Of a stretch of DNA of 64,000 nt, positions 50,187 through 58,485 are shown piece by piece; position 1 is the stretch's first letter, and each line of letters opens with the position of its first letter. The stretch is taken from assembly GCA_046297455.1 (NCBI GenBank), contig JBKBIT010000011.1, forward strand, positions 81,164-145,163, in the 5' to 3' direction. The notes beneath the pieces are model-generated. The model was not told the DNA's origin. It did not search any database and saw nothing but the letters and a program-made list of their open reading frames with translations. The translations under genes and the position numbers were made by a program. The stretch is from ZYF759 sp046297455 (GTDB taxonomy: Bacteria; Pseudomonadota; Alphaproteobacteria; Rhizobiales; Rhizobiaceae).

Positions 50187-50833
50187 GCCGTGTTGTCCTG
50201 CACAATTATTTCCGGTCCTCGACCTCCTACCGGGTGCGCATCGCGCTCGCCATGAAGGGGATCGACTACGATTATGTCGCTCATCATTTGCGCCACGGCG
50301 AAAACCGTAAGCCCGAATATCTGGCCGTCAATCCGCAGGGTCTCGTGCCCGCGCTGGTGTGGGAAGACGGCACCGTGATCGCGCAATCGCTGGCGATCAT
50401 GGAATTCCTCGACGAGATGGTGCCCTCTCCGCCGCTGCTGCCGGCCGATCCGCTTGGTCGCGCGCGGGTCCGCGCAATCTGCCAGATGATTGGCTGCGAC
50501 ATCCATCCCGTCAACAATCTGCGTGTTCTGAACGCATTACGCTCGCGCTACGGCGCCGACGATGCGGAGATCGGCGACTGGTTCAGGCATTGGGTCAACG
50601 AAACCTTCCAACCACTTGAAAGGATTCTGGCCGACAGCCCGGACACCGGCCGCTTCTGCCACGGCGACATGCCCGGCATGGCTGATATCTGCCTGGTGGC
50701 CCAGGTCGCCAACAACGTCAGGTTCCACGTCGATATGAGCCCTTATCCGCTGATAGGCCGTATTCGCGACGCCTGCATGGAGTTGCCGGCCTTTGTCGAT
50801 GCCGCCCCGGCTCACCAGCCGGACTCCGAATAG
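50183..50833 (+). CDS. maiA: Maleylacetoacetate isomerase (zeta-class GST)
   Basis: A 216-residue glutathione S-transferase of the zeta class. The N-terminal 'FRSSTSYRVRIALAMKGIDY' carries the active-site serine region (the usual SSCS is SSTS here), and 'NPQGLVPAL' is the glutathione-binding cis-proline segment. 'QMIGCDIHPVNNLRVL' is typical of the family. It converts maleylacetoacetate to fumarylacetoacetate in tyrosine or gentisate catabolism using glutathione. Partner genes (hmgA, fahA) are not in this window. Start overlaps the MarR stop (ATGA). Confidence 0.9.
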   Translation: MSRVVLHNYFRSSTSYRVRIALAMKGIDYDYVAHHLRHGENRKPEYLAVNPQGLVPALVWEDGTVIAQSLAIMEFLDEMVPSPPLLPADPLGRARVRAICQMIGCDIHPVNNLRVLNALRSRYGADDAEIGDWFRHWVNETFQPLERILADSPDTGRFCHGDMPGMADICLVAQVANNVRFHVDMSPYPLIGRIRDACMELPAFVDAAPAHQPDSE

Positions 50834-50974
50834 CTATTCGACTATGACCGTGTCTGCGGCGATGGGTGCCTGCACGATCACGGCGCGGGGCGCCGTATCC
50901 GTCTCGCCGTAAAAATGGAACGCACCCCAAACCAGCGCGGCCATGACAGCCACGACAATTGATTTCTCGAACAT
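50834..50974 (-). CDS. Small single-pass membrane protein, 46 residues, unknown
   Basis: The frame 'MFEKSIVVAVMAALVWGAFHF' followed by a short periplasmic tail rich in Ala and Val ('VIVQAPIAADTVIVE') encodes one membrane helix. The ATG at 50972-50974 has GTGAAG six bases upstream. It ends one base after the convergent maiA gene. I cannot assign a function; small proteins like this are often missed by gene finders. An upstream in-frame start at 51115 would add a non-hydrophobic extension and seems less likely. Confidence 0.5.
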   Translation of the reverse strand: MFEKSIVVAVMAALVWGAFHFYGETDTAPRAVIVQAPIAADTVIVE

Positions 50975-51101
50975 GGTAACTTCACTCTGCGATGTGGCGC
51001 GCCGGGAACAATGTTCCTGGCGCAAAGACCCTTCACTTGTGAAATCCCAAATCCCGAGAAACGTTCCCTCGACGCAGCCGATTTGAGAGGTCTTGCGTGC
51101 G

Positions 51102-51530
51102 CTATTTGGGGCCAAACCCCTTGCGCATGTCCTCCATGCTCTCGGCGATGCGCTTGCGCAGGATTTCCAGCGATTCCTCGCTCGACTTGCGCATCAAATC
51201 GGCCATTTCGCTGGTGTTCTTGACCGTGGTCTCAAACGCCTTGCGGGCAAAATCGGCTTGCAGGCGCATGGCTTCGCCTGGATCGGCGCCCGGCTGCATC
51301 GACTTGGCCATGGCGGTGAAATCCGCCAGCGTCTGTTCCAGTATCTCGCGCTGGCGCGCCAGCACCTTGGTGGCGCCTTCTCCGGTGGCCCTTGCGCTCT
51401 GCTCGAAGGCTTCCAGGTTCTTGCGGTGCTCCTCGATCACGCGTTCGATGTCTGGCGCGGGCATTTTCATCTGTTCGCCCATGCGCGCGAACATGTCGAC
51501 AACGGATTCCGATTGCGGCTTGCGAGCCAT
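51102..51530 (-). CDS. Phasin-like coiled-coil protein
   Basis: A 142-residue, highly charged, almost entirely helical protein without signal peptide or membrane segment. 'IERVIEEHRKNLEAFEQSARATGEG' and 'LQADFARKAFETTVKNTSEMADLM' are typical of the phasin family, which coats polyhydroxybutyrate granules. The length agrees with alphaproteobacterial phasins. No polyhydroxybutyrate synthesis genes lie nearby, so this call rests on the protein alone. Confidence 0.8.
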   Translation of the reverse strand: MARKPQSESVVDMFARMGEQMKMPAPDIERVIEEHRKNLEAFEQSARATGEGATKVLARQREILEQTLADFTAMAKSMQPGADPGEAMRLQADFARKAFETTVKNTSEMADLMRKSSEESLEILRKRIAESMEDMRKGFGPK

Positions 51531-51604
51531 GGCTTCCTCCTCAGACCAAGGGAATGGGGAGTGTAACCCGAAATTGCGCCGCTTGAAACGCCGCCCGGCA
51601 GGTC

Positions 51605-52135
51605 TCAGGCCGACAGGCGCATGTCGCCCAGACGGTCGAGATCGGCCATGCGCTGCAGATGGATCTCGCCCATCGTGGAGCCGTCCTCGAAGAACAGCCG
51701 CGCGTTGAAGGTGCGCGCCAACCGCTTCATCGCTTCGTTCTGCGGATGGGTCGTCACCAGAAGCCGCGTATAGTCGAGAGCGTGCGCATGCAGGATCAAC
51801 CGCCGGAAAAGCCGCCGCCCGATACCGCGATGCTGATGCTCGGGTTCGACCGAGAACGCGATCTCGCCCGTGTCGGAGAGTTCAGGCCGCTCATGCAGTT
51901 CCGCGGCACCGAGCACCGCGCCGTCCTGGCCCAGATAGCCAATCACCGTCGTGCCGTCGTGAAAACAGCGCTGCGCATAGGCCGTCAGCATCTCGTCACC
52001 GGCCGGTCCATTGAACCGGTCGCGACGGCTGTCGCGGTCGAGCCGCAACAGATGCGCGCGAAAGAGGGGTAGATCGGAAGGACGCAACTGGCGAATGCGG
52101 CCTTCAATGCTGTCGTTGGTGTGTCTTGCAGACAT
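51605..52135 (-). CDS. GNAT-family N-acetyltransferase
   Basis: A 176-residue acetyltransferase of the GNAT fold. The acetyl-CoA pyrophosphate loop is 'EHQHRGIGRRLFRRLI' (Q/RxxGxG/A motif at about residues 98-112), preceded by beta-4 'GEIAFSVEP'. The substrate is unknown; the closest-looking relatives are acetyltransferases that carry a DUF-type N terminus 'RIRQLRPSDLPLFRAHL'. It is divergent from rirA and shares its upstream region. Confidence 0.82.
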   Translation of the reverse strand: MSARHTNDSIEGRIRQLRPSDLPLFRAHLLRLDRDSRRDRFNGPAGDEMLTAYAQRCFHDGTTVIGYLGQDGAVLGAAELHERPELSDTGEIAFSVEPEHQHRGIGRRLFRRLILHAHALDYTRLLVTTHPQNEAMKRLARTFNARLFFEDGSTMGEIHLQRMADLDRLGDMRLSA

Positions 52136-52252
52136 GGTGCGCTCCTCGAGAGTTCCTCCCCGAGTCGTCGCAACGCGACCAGCGGAATATTGTGCAATGC
52201 AGCATGGATTTCAAGCTGCTCCACGCATGGCAGCCATGCGTTTGAAAAAACA

Positions 52253-52267
52253 TGACTGACACATTCA
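52253..52267. promoter_or_regulatory. Iron-responsive operator (IRO box) in the rirA promoter
   Basis: TGA at 52253-52255 and TCA at 52265-52267 are separated by exactly nine bases, the TGA-N9-TCA consensus of RirA operators in Rhizobium. It lies 78 bases upstream of the rirA start, close to candidate promoter elements (TTGCAA at 52275-52280 and TAATCT at 52297-52302, 16-base spacer). Autoregulation by RirA is implied; the GNAT gene on the other side may also respond. Confidence 0.65.
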
Positions 52268-52344
52268 TATATTCTTGCAATTGTCTGGAATAGTTCTAAT
52301 CTAAGCGCAATCGAATCCGCAACCCGCTCCGGAGGCCGGAAACC

Positions 52345-52806
52345 ATGCGGTTGACCCGCCAGACCAACTACGCCATCCGCATTCTCATGTATTGCGCGGC
52401 AAACGACGATCGGCTGAGCCGCATCGCCGACATTGCCGCAGCCTATTCGGTTTCCGAACTGTTCCTGTTCAAGATCCTGCAGCCCCTTGTGGAACACGGC
52501 ATGATCCAGACCGTGCGCGGCCGCAATGGCGGCGTCCGGCTCGGCCGCCCAGCCGCGGACATCAACCTGTTCGAGGTAGTGCGCGTCACCGAGGACAATT
52601 TCGCGATGGCCGAATGCTTCGAAAACGATGCCACCGACTGCCCGCTGGTTGATTCCTGCAAGCTCAACGAGGCGTTGCGCAAGGCACTCGGCGCCTTCTT
52701 CGAGGTGCTGCAGAGCTACACCATCGCCGATCTGGCCGCTGCGCGACCGAGCCTGCGCCACCTTCTGCAGATCGAGGACGGCCCTGGCGCCATCCGCGCC
52801 CATTGA
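52345..52806 (+). CDS. rirA: Rrf2-family iron regulator RirA
   Basis: A 153-residue Rrf2 winged-helix repressor. 'MRLTRQTNYAIRILMYCAAND', 'ELFLFKILQPL' and 'RGRNGGVRLGRPAADI' closely follow Rhizobium RirA, and the Fe-S ligands Cys91, Cys99 and Cys105 ('AECFENDATDCPLVDSCKL') match its [4Fe-4S] cluster spacing. RirA represses iron-uptake genes when iron is sufficient. GGAGG precedes the start. The operator at 52253-52267 suggests self-control. The next gene, a heme monooxygenase, starts 29 bases later and is probably co-transcribed. Confidence 0.92.
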   Translation: MRLTRQTNYAIRILMYCAANDDRLSRIADIAAAYSVSELFLFKILQPLVEHGMIQTVRGRNGGVRLGRPAADINLFEVVRVTEDNFAMAECFENDATDCPLVDSCKLNEALRKALGAFFEVLQSYTIADLAAARPSLRHLLQIEDGPGAIRAH

Positions 52807-52835
52807 ATTCACCACGAGAAGACCGGAAGGACCGC

Positions 52836-53150
52836 ATGTATATCGCGATGAACCGCTTCAAGGTGCGCAACGGCGCCGAGCAGCAATTCGAGGACGTCTG
52901 GAAAAACCGCAACTCCACCCTCGACGAGATGAAGGGTTTCCGTTCCTTCAATCTGCTCAAGGGACCGGTCAACGAGGACGAGGGCTATACGCTTTATGCC
53001 TCCCACACGATCTGGGAGAGCCACGACGATTTCGTCGCCTGGACGAAGTCGCAGAATTTTCGCGATGCCCACAAGAACGCTGGCGACCACAAGCCGGCCT
53101 ATATCGGCCATCCGGCATTCGAAGGCTTCAGCGTCGTCGAAGGCGCCTGA
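52836..53150 (+). CDS. IsdG/HmuD-type heme-degrading monooxygenase
   Basis: A 104-residue ferredoxin-like (antibiotic biosynthesis monooxygenase fold) protein. Residues that match the IsdG catalytic triad are Asn6 ('AMNRF'), Trp69 ('FVAWTKS') and His79 ('FRDAHKN'), which fits heme-iron release. GGAAGG lies upstream of the ATG at 52836; the frame is open 11 codons earlier without resemblance. Its location after rirA supports a role in iron supply from heme. A general ABM-type monooxygenase is the alternative. Confidence 0.83.
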   Translation: MYIAMNRFKVRNGAEQQFEDVWKNRNSTLDEMKGFRSFNLLKGPVNEDEGYTLYASHTIWESHDDFVAWTKSQNFRDAHKNAGDHKPAYIGHPAFEGFSVVEGA

Positions 53151-53164
53151 GCCGCACCCTCGTC

Positions 53165-53206
53165 ATCCCAGGGCGCGCGAAGCAGAGCGCAGCGCGACCC
53201 TGGGAT
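53165..53206. repeat. Short palindromic repeat element
   Basis: Inverted arms ATCCCAGGG (53165-53173) and CCCTGGGAT (53198-53206) flank a GC-rich centre that itself is partly self-complementary (GGCGCGCG...GCGCG). It lies 15 bases after the heme monooxygenase gene. This looks like a dispersed intergenic repeat and could act as a transcription terminator for rirA. Confidence 0.55.
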
Positions 53207-53983
53207 CTAAGCCTGAATGGCACATGACGAGCGAGGCGTTGGCAGTCCCCTCTCTTGCAATTTCTGACGTTTGGCCTTCGCTGCGCTCGACCAAGCCATC
53301 GAAATTGCTTTCTCTCCCGCAAAGGGGAGAGTGAGGAGCGTTCGGACGAAGGCCGGCGAAAAGCCAACGATTTGGCTTTTCGAGCGATGAACGCCCGGAG
53401 CCATAGCGGAGGGCCGCCTCCTGCATTTGCGAGCGGGCTTGTCCCGAGCAAGTGCTTGGAAAACGCCAGAGAGGGGATCGCCAAGCGTGGACGGAATCCA
53501 GCCGCCTTTCCCCCACCCCTTGATTCCCCTCACTTTCGTATTTTTCTCGCCCGCAACTTATCCACACCCCTGCCACCTCCCCGATAATCCCCCCATCGCC
53601 CTTGCGGGAACCCGGCTCCGGACCGGGGTGTCGGGAAGGGTGACGGTGTCCGGGTCGGCCGCGCAACGGTAGCGTGGCTTGGTGGGAACCGACCCACCAC
53701 AGGTCCGGGCCTCGGTGAAGGTCTGGCCGGTAAGGTCCGTCGGACCCTCGCGCTTGCTCCCTTGGGAGCAAGGCGGGACCGGCGGGACGAGCCCGGCCCA
53801 CCCATCCGGGGCGAAAGCACCGGCGGGGCGCGTGGTTTGCGCCAACAAAATTACTAGAGAGGCACGGACAACGCGCCCCGCTTCCCAACTGAACAAGAAG
53901 CCAGACCGGAAACGGGGCGTGGCAGGGATGAAACGCGCCGGTACTTCAGGAATGGAGGAAAGAAGGCAATGCCGCGTCCTTCA
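53207..53983. other. Gene-free stretch downstream of the rirA unit
   Basis: About 780 bases without a convincing gene. Several frames stay open on both strands, but none combines a ribosome site, a recognisable family and sensible composition; the products are rich in Arg, Pro and Gly as expected for out-of-frame GC-rich DNA. A single perfect DnaA-like box (TTATCCACA, 53558-53566) is present and is probably chance. The short inverted repeat TCTCCC...GGGAGA near 53310-53330 suggests another dispersed repeat fragment. Confidence 0.5.
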
Positions 53984-54145
53984 CGCCCCCCTCTGCCTTG
54001 CCAGGCATCTCCCCCACACGGGGGGGAGATTGGCAGCTCCACCGACGCCGCCTCAATCTGCAACGTCTGCAATTGGCGAAAGCCGTTGTGACAGCTGATC
54101 TCCCCCCTCGTGGGGGAGAGATGCCTGGCAAGGCAGAGGGGGGCG
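53984..54145. repeat. Large imperfect palindromic repeat element (162 bp)
   Basis: Outer arms 53984-54015 (starting CGCCCCCCTCTGCC) and 54112-54145 are complementary over 32 bases apart from one 2-base insertion. Inside, two further small hairpins of the form ATCTCCCCC...GGGGGAGAT (54007-54030 and about 54098-54121) face the same way. The mosaic of nested palindromes resembles the intergenic mosaic repeats of Rhizobiales (RIME-like). It sits 140 bases before the putA stop. Confidence 0.7.
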
Positions 54146-54285
54146 CCGTAGAGTGCAACCTTGGCGACTGGCCCCGCCATCCGGCCGAAGGCCGCAAGCC
54201 CAAGGGGCGCCCGAGCCTTTGCGAGGCCCCGCGGAGGCCAGCCGCGCAAGCGGCGCTCGGCCGTGAGCGAAAAGAAAGTTTCCCC

Positions 54286-57200
54286 TCAACTCGCCGCAAG
54301 CAGGCTGGCATTGCCGCCGGCCGCCGTCGTGTCGACGCAGACCGCACGTTCATGCGCATAGGCCGCCGGGTGGGCCACTTCCGAGACAATCGGCACGATC
54401 GGCCCCTCGCGCGCTGCTAGCGCGGCGCGGTAGCCTCGCAGCGTTTCCGCCTCGCCCGCAAAAGCCACAAGATCGATGTCCAGTCGGGTCAGCGCGGCTG
54501 CCTCGACCTGCCCGTCGAGCACAGCCAGCGGCAGTCCCTTGCCGGTCAGCATCTTCAGCGCGGTCTCCGCACCAGGCGCCACCGCCAGCACCGCGTTGCC
54601 GGCGCCAAGCGCTTGAACCGCCTGCCACATCAGCGTTTCGGCATCCGGCCCCAGGCAAAGAACCCGGCCACGTGGGAAAAGCGCCAGCGTGTTGGCCTCC
54701 CCCGTCGGCCCCGGCAGGTCGACCGGCCCGAAATCGAGCGCCGCGACGGCAGTCATGGCGTCGGCGGCCTTGCCGCGCAGATGCTTGCGCAACATGGCGA
54801 TCCGGTCCGGCCGGCTGGCCCAGTTGCCGCGCGACGCGTCGGGCATGTGCTCTGCCAGCGTCCGCGGCGCCACGACACTGCCTTCCGGCTTGCCAGCAGT
54901 GGCGGGCTCCGCGCGCCGGAACCGCCTGAGATAGTGCGGCCCGCCCGCCTTCGGCCCCGTTCCCGAAAGCCCCTCGCCCCCGAAAGGCTGCGAGCCGACC
55001 ACCGCGCCGATCTGGTTGCGGTTGACATAGACATTGCCGGCATGGATCCCGTCGACGATCCGCTGCACGCGTTCCTCGATCCTTGTGTGGAGGCCGAAAG
55101 TCAGGCCGTAGCCGCGTCCGTTGATCGCGGCCACCACCTTGTCGAGTTCCTCGGCCTCGAAACTTGCCACATGCAGGACCGGGCCGAATACCTCGCGCTC
55201 GATCTCCCCGATGCCCGCCACGCGGAACACCTGCGGCGCCACGAACAGCCCATCCGCAGGGGCATCGATCCGGGCAAGAAGCCGCCCCTTGCCCTCCATA
55301 CCGGCGCAATAGGCGGCAATGCCGTCACGGGCCTCTTTGTCGATCACCGGGCCGACATCGGTCGCCACCTGCCACGGGTCGCCCACTGCCAGTTCCGCCA
55401 TCGCGCCCTTCAGCATGTCGAGCATCTTCTGCTCGACGTCCTTCTGGACGTAGAGCACCCGCAGCGCCGAGCAGCGCTGGCCCGCGCTCTGGAAGGCGGA
55501 AGCGAGGATGTCGCGCACTGCCTGTTCCGGCAGGGCCGTGGAATCGACGATCATCGCGTTGAGCCCGCCGGTCTCGGCGATCAGCAGGGCATCGGGCGCG
55601 GCGGTCTTGGCAAGCTGCCGCTCGATGATTCGCGCCACCTCGGTCGAGCCGGTGAAGCAGACCCCGGCAATGCGCCGATCCGCCGTCAGCGGCGCACCGA
55701 CCGTCTCCCCGTCGCCGGGTACAAGATGCAGAACCTCCTTCGGCACGCCGGCAGCCCACATCAGCTCGACCGCGCGCGCGGCAATCAGCGGCGTCTGTTC
55801 GGCGGGCTTGGCCACAACCGCATTGCCGGTCACCAGGGCAGCGGCAATCTGCCCCGTAAAGATCGCAAGCGGAAAATTCCATGGCGAGATGCAGGCGATC
55901 ACCCCGCGCGCCGCACCGGTATTTTCGGCCCGCACGGCTTCATTGGCATAGTAGCGCAGGAAATCGACCGCCTCGCGCACCTCCGCGATACCGTCGAAAA
56001 GCGTCTTGCCCGCCTCGCGCGTGGCCAGCGCGAAGAACTCGTCTGCATGCTGTTCGTAGAGATCGGCAATGCGGCGCAGGATGTCGCCGCGCGCACCCAC
56101 TGGCGTCGCAGCCCAAGCGCCCTGTCCCTTCGCGGCCGCCTCAACCGCCGCCGCGACTTCCTTTGCATCGGCCTCGACCACAGTGCCGACGATGTCGCCG
56201 GGCATCGCGGGGTTCATCACCTGACGTCTGGACCGCGCCTTGGTCGCCTTGCGCCCGGCATGCCAGCGATACGGGGCGGCAAAGCGTGCCCTGCCCGCGT
56301 CGATCTCCCCAAGCGTCACCCGATCGGTTACATCCCAACCCTTGGCGTTGGTGCGCCCTGCCCCGAAAATCTCGGCAGGCATGGGGATCGCCGGATTGTG
56401 CGCCGGCCCCTGTCTGGCGACCACCTCGAAGGGATCGCGCGCGATTTCCTCTGCCGGCACGCTCTCGTCCACGATCTGGTGGACGAAGGAGGAATTGGCC
56501 CCGTTCTCCAGCAGCCTACGCACCAGATAAGCCAGCAGATCCTCATGCGCGCCCACCGGTGCGTAGATGCGGCAACGCGTGCCTTCCTGAATGCGGACCG
56601 CCTCGTGCAGCGCTTCGCCCATGCCATGAAGACGCTGGAACTCGAAACTGTCGCGCCCGTCGGCCATGGCCAGGATGGCGGCTATCGTATGCGCGTTGTG
56701 GGTGGCGAATTGCGGGTAGATGCGATCGGTCATCCCCAAAAGCTTCCGGGCACAGGCAATGTAGGAGACGTCCGTGTTGGCCTTGCGGGTGAAGACAGGA
56801 TAGCCGGCAAGCCCCATCACCTGCGCTCGCTTGATCTCGGTGTCCCAGTATGCGCCCTTGACCAGGCGCACCATGATGCGCCGGTCGAGCCTCCCGGAAA
56901 GCTCGTGGAGCCAGTCGAGGACAAAGGGCGCGCGTGGCCCGTAAGCCTGCACCACGACGCCGAAACCATCCCAGCCGGCAAGCGCCGGATCGGCCAGCAC
57001 CTTCTCGATCACGTCGAGCGAGACGTCGAGCCGGTCCGCTTCCTCGGCATCGACGTTCAGGCCCATGCCGGCATCGTGGGCCGCATGGGCAAGCGACGAA
57101 AGCCGCTCGACCATCACCGGCAGCATGGTTGCGGCTTTCACCGCCTCGTAGCGCGGATGGATCGCCGACAGCTTGACCGAGATGCCCGGATTGGTCCGGA

Positions 57201-57897
57201 TGTCGCTACCTTTGGAGTGTTGCGCCAGAGCCGCGATCGCATCGGCATAGGCCTTGTGGTAGCGCAGGGCGTCGGCCTCCGTGCGGGCCGCCTCGCCCAG
57301 CATGTCATAGGAATAGAGATATCCCTTCTTGGCTTCGTCGCGGCCACGCTTGACCGCCTCCGTGATGGTGCGGCCGAGCACAAACTGATCGCCCATCTCG
57401 CGCATGGCGGCAGCCACCGCGGTGCGGATCACCGGCTCGCCCAGCCTGCGCACCAACGCGCGCAGCGTGCTGGCCACGCCCTGCTCCCCGTCTTCGAGCA
57501 CGCGGCCGGTCAGCGCCAGAGCCCAGGTCGAGGCGTTGACGAAGATGGAGCTAGAAGAGCCGGAATGGGCCGACCAGTCGTGCGGGGCGATCTTGTCGCG
57601 GATCAGGTCGTCGACCGTTTCCGCATCCGGCACGCGCAACAGCGCCTCGGCAAGACACATCAGCGCTACACCCTCCTGGGTGGACAGGCCGTATTCGCCG
57701 AGAAACGCCTCCATCAGCTTCGGCTCGGAGGAGCCGCGCACCTTGCGCACGAGATCGGCCGCAACCGACGAGATCGCCGCGCGCTGCTCTGTGCCGAGCG
57801 ACGCTGCCTTGGCCAGCGCCTTGAGCGCACTCTCCTCGTCGGTGAGGTAATGCCGGCGGATTGCCGTCCGATGCTGCTCAAGTCTGTCCCGGCTCAT
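54286..57897 (-). CDS. putA: Bifunctional proline dehydrogenase / P5C dehydrogenase PutA
   Basis: A 1203-residue enzyme that oxidises proline to glutamate in two steps. The FAD-binding proline dehydrogenase barrel (about residues 180-500) holds 'GWDGFGVVVQAYGPRAPFVL', 'MVRLVKGAYWDTEIKRAQV' and 'YPVFTRKANTDVSYIACARKL'. The P5C dehydrogenase half (about 560-1030) has 'SPWNFPLAIFTGQ' and active-site Cys809 ('SAGQRCSALR'), followed by a C-terminal domain. There is no N-terminal ribbon-helix-helix, so unlike E. coli PutA it cannot repress its own gene; the divergent Lrp-type gene takes that role. The gene ends next to the repeat-rich region. Confidence 0.95.
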   Translation of the reverse strand: MSRDRLEQHRTAIRRHYLTDEESALKALAKAASLGTEQRAAISSVAADLVRKVRGSSEPKLMEAFLGEYGLSTQEGVALMCLAEALLRVPDAETVDDLIRDKIAPHDWSAHSGSSSSIFVNASTWALALTGRVLEDGEQGVASTLRALVRRLGEPVIRTAVAAAMREMGDQFVLGRTITEAVKRGRDEAKKGYLYSYDMLGEAARTEADALRYHKAYADAIAALAQHSKGSDIRTNPGISVKLSAIHPRYEAVKAATMLPVMVERLSSLAHAAHDAGMGLNVDAEEADRLDVSLDVIEKVLADPALAGWDGFGVVVQAYGPRAPFVLDWLHELSGRLDRRIMVRLVKGAYWDTEIKRAQVMGLAGYPVFTRKANTDVSYIACARKLLGMTDRIYPQFATHNAHTIAAILAMADGRDSFEFQRLHGMGEALHEAVRIQEGTRCRIYAPVGAHEDLLAYLVRRLLENGANSSFVHQIVDESVPAEEIARDPFEVVARQGPAHNPAIPMPAEIFGAGRTNAKGWDVTDRVTLGEIDAGRARFAAPYRWHAGRKATKARSRRQVMNPAMPGDIVGTVVEADAKEVAAAVEAAAKGQGAWAATPVGARGDILRRIADLYEQHADEFFALATREAGKTLFDGIAEVREAVDFLRYYANEAVRAENTGAARGVIACISPWNFPLAIFTGQIAAALVTGNAVVAKPAEQTPLIAARAVELMWAAGVPKEVLHLVPGDGETVGAPLTADRRIAGVCFTGSTEVARIIERQLAKTAAPDALLIAETGGLNAMIVDSTALPEQAVRDILASAFQSAGQRCSALRVLYVQKDVEQKMLDMLKGAMAELAVGDPWQVATDVGPVIDKEARDGIAAYCAGMEGKGRLLARIDAPADGLFVAPQVFRVAGIGEIEREVFGPVLHVASFEAEELDKVVAAINGRGYGLTFGLHTRIEERVQRIVDGIHAGNVYVNRNQIGAVVGSQPFGGEGLSGTGPKAGGPHYLRRFRRAEPATAGKPEGSVVAPRTLAEHMPDASRGNWASRPDRIAMLRKHLRGKAADAMTAVAALDFGPVDLPGPTGEANTLALFPRGRVLCLGPDAETLMWQAVQALGAGNAVLAVAPGAETALKMLTGKGLPLAVLDGQVEAAALTRLDIDLVAFAGEAETLRGYRAALAAREGPIVPIVSEVAHPAAYAHERAVCVDTTAAGGNASLLAAS

Positions 57898-58038
57898 GCT
57901 GTGTGCCTTTCTGTCAGCGTGTCAGGCAAATCTATCACGAACCTGCAATGCAATCGGCCTGATATTGCCACCTTTGCAGACCGCTTGATCTGCCGCTATG
58001 ACAGAACAGGCAGATATCATCCCGCATGGACGAAGCTG

Positions 58039-58485
58039 ATGGAACGATTGGACCGCCTGGACCGCAAGATACTGGCTGCGCTGTCGCGCGAGGGGCGCCT
58101 CTCCATGGCCGCGCTCGCCGAAAGGGTGGGCCTGTCGAAGACGCCTGTCCAGGCCCGCGTGCGGCGGCTGGAGAAAGAGGGCGTGATCCGGGGCTACACC
58201 GCCATCATCGACCGCGAGAAGACCGGCGAAGGCCATGTCGCCTTCGTGCAGGTGAAGCTTGCCGATACGCGATCGGTCGCACTCGACGCCTTCAACAAGG
58301 CCGTGCTCGACGTGCCCGAGATCGAGCAATGCCACATGATGGCGGCTGGCTTCGACTATCTCCTGAAGGTCCGCACCAGGGACATCGCCGCCTACCGCCG
58401 CGTGCTCGGCGAACGCATATCCGCCCTGCCCCATGTCGCCCAGACCTCGACCTTCGTGGCCATGGAGACGGTCAGGGATCGGTGA
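58039..58485 (+). CDS. putR: Lrp/AsnC-family regulator, probable PutR
   Basis: A 148-residue Lrp-type regulator. The helix-turn-helix is 'LSMAALAERVGLSKTPVQARVRRLEKEGVIRGY' (about residues 18-50, key segment 'VGLSKTPVQARVRRLE') and the C-terminal RAM domain binds the amino-acid ligand. It is divergent from putA with a 141-base shared region and is the usual partner that activates putA in response to proline in alphaproteobacteria. The ATG at 58039 fits the family N terminus 'MERLDRLDRKIL'. The last 14 bases overlap the convergent peroxidase gene. Confidence 0.88.
   Translation: MERLDRLDRKILAALSREGRLSMAALAERVGLSKTPVQARVRRLEKEGVIRGYTAIIDREKTGEGHVAFVQVKLADTRSVALDAFNKAVLDVPEIEQCHMMAAGFDYLLKVRTRDIAAYRRVLGERISALPHVAQTSTFVAMETVRDR

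Noticed and set aside
53558..53566. TTATCCACA, a perfect DnaA-box match, as a possible origin
   Set aside because: It stands alone, without a cluster of boxes, an AT-rich region or replication genes, so chance is the best explanation.
53558..53896. Hypothetical protein of about 112 residues on the minus strand
   Set aside because: No ribosome site, no family resemblance, rich in Arg, Pro and Gly, and overlapping open frames on both strands.
54613..58038. Very long open frame on the plus strand opposite putA
   Set aside because: It is the reverse shadow of a high-GC real gene; only its last 149 codons (the Lrp gene) have family resemblance and a sensible start.
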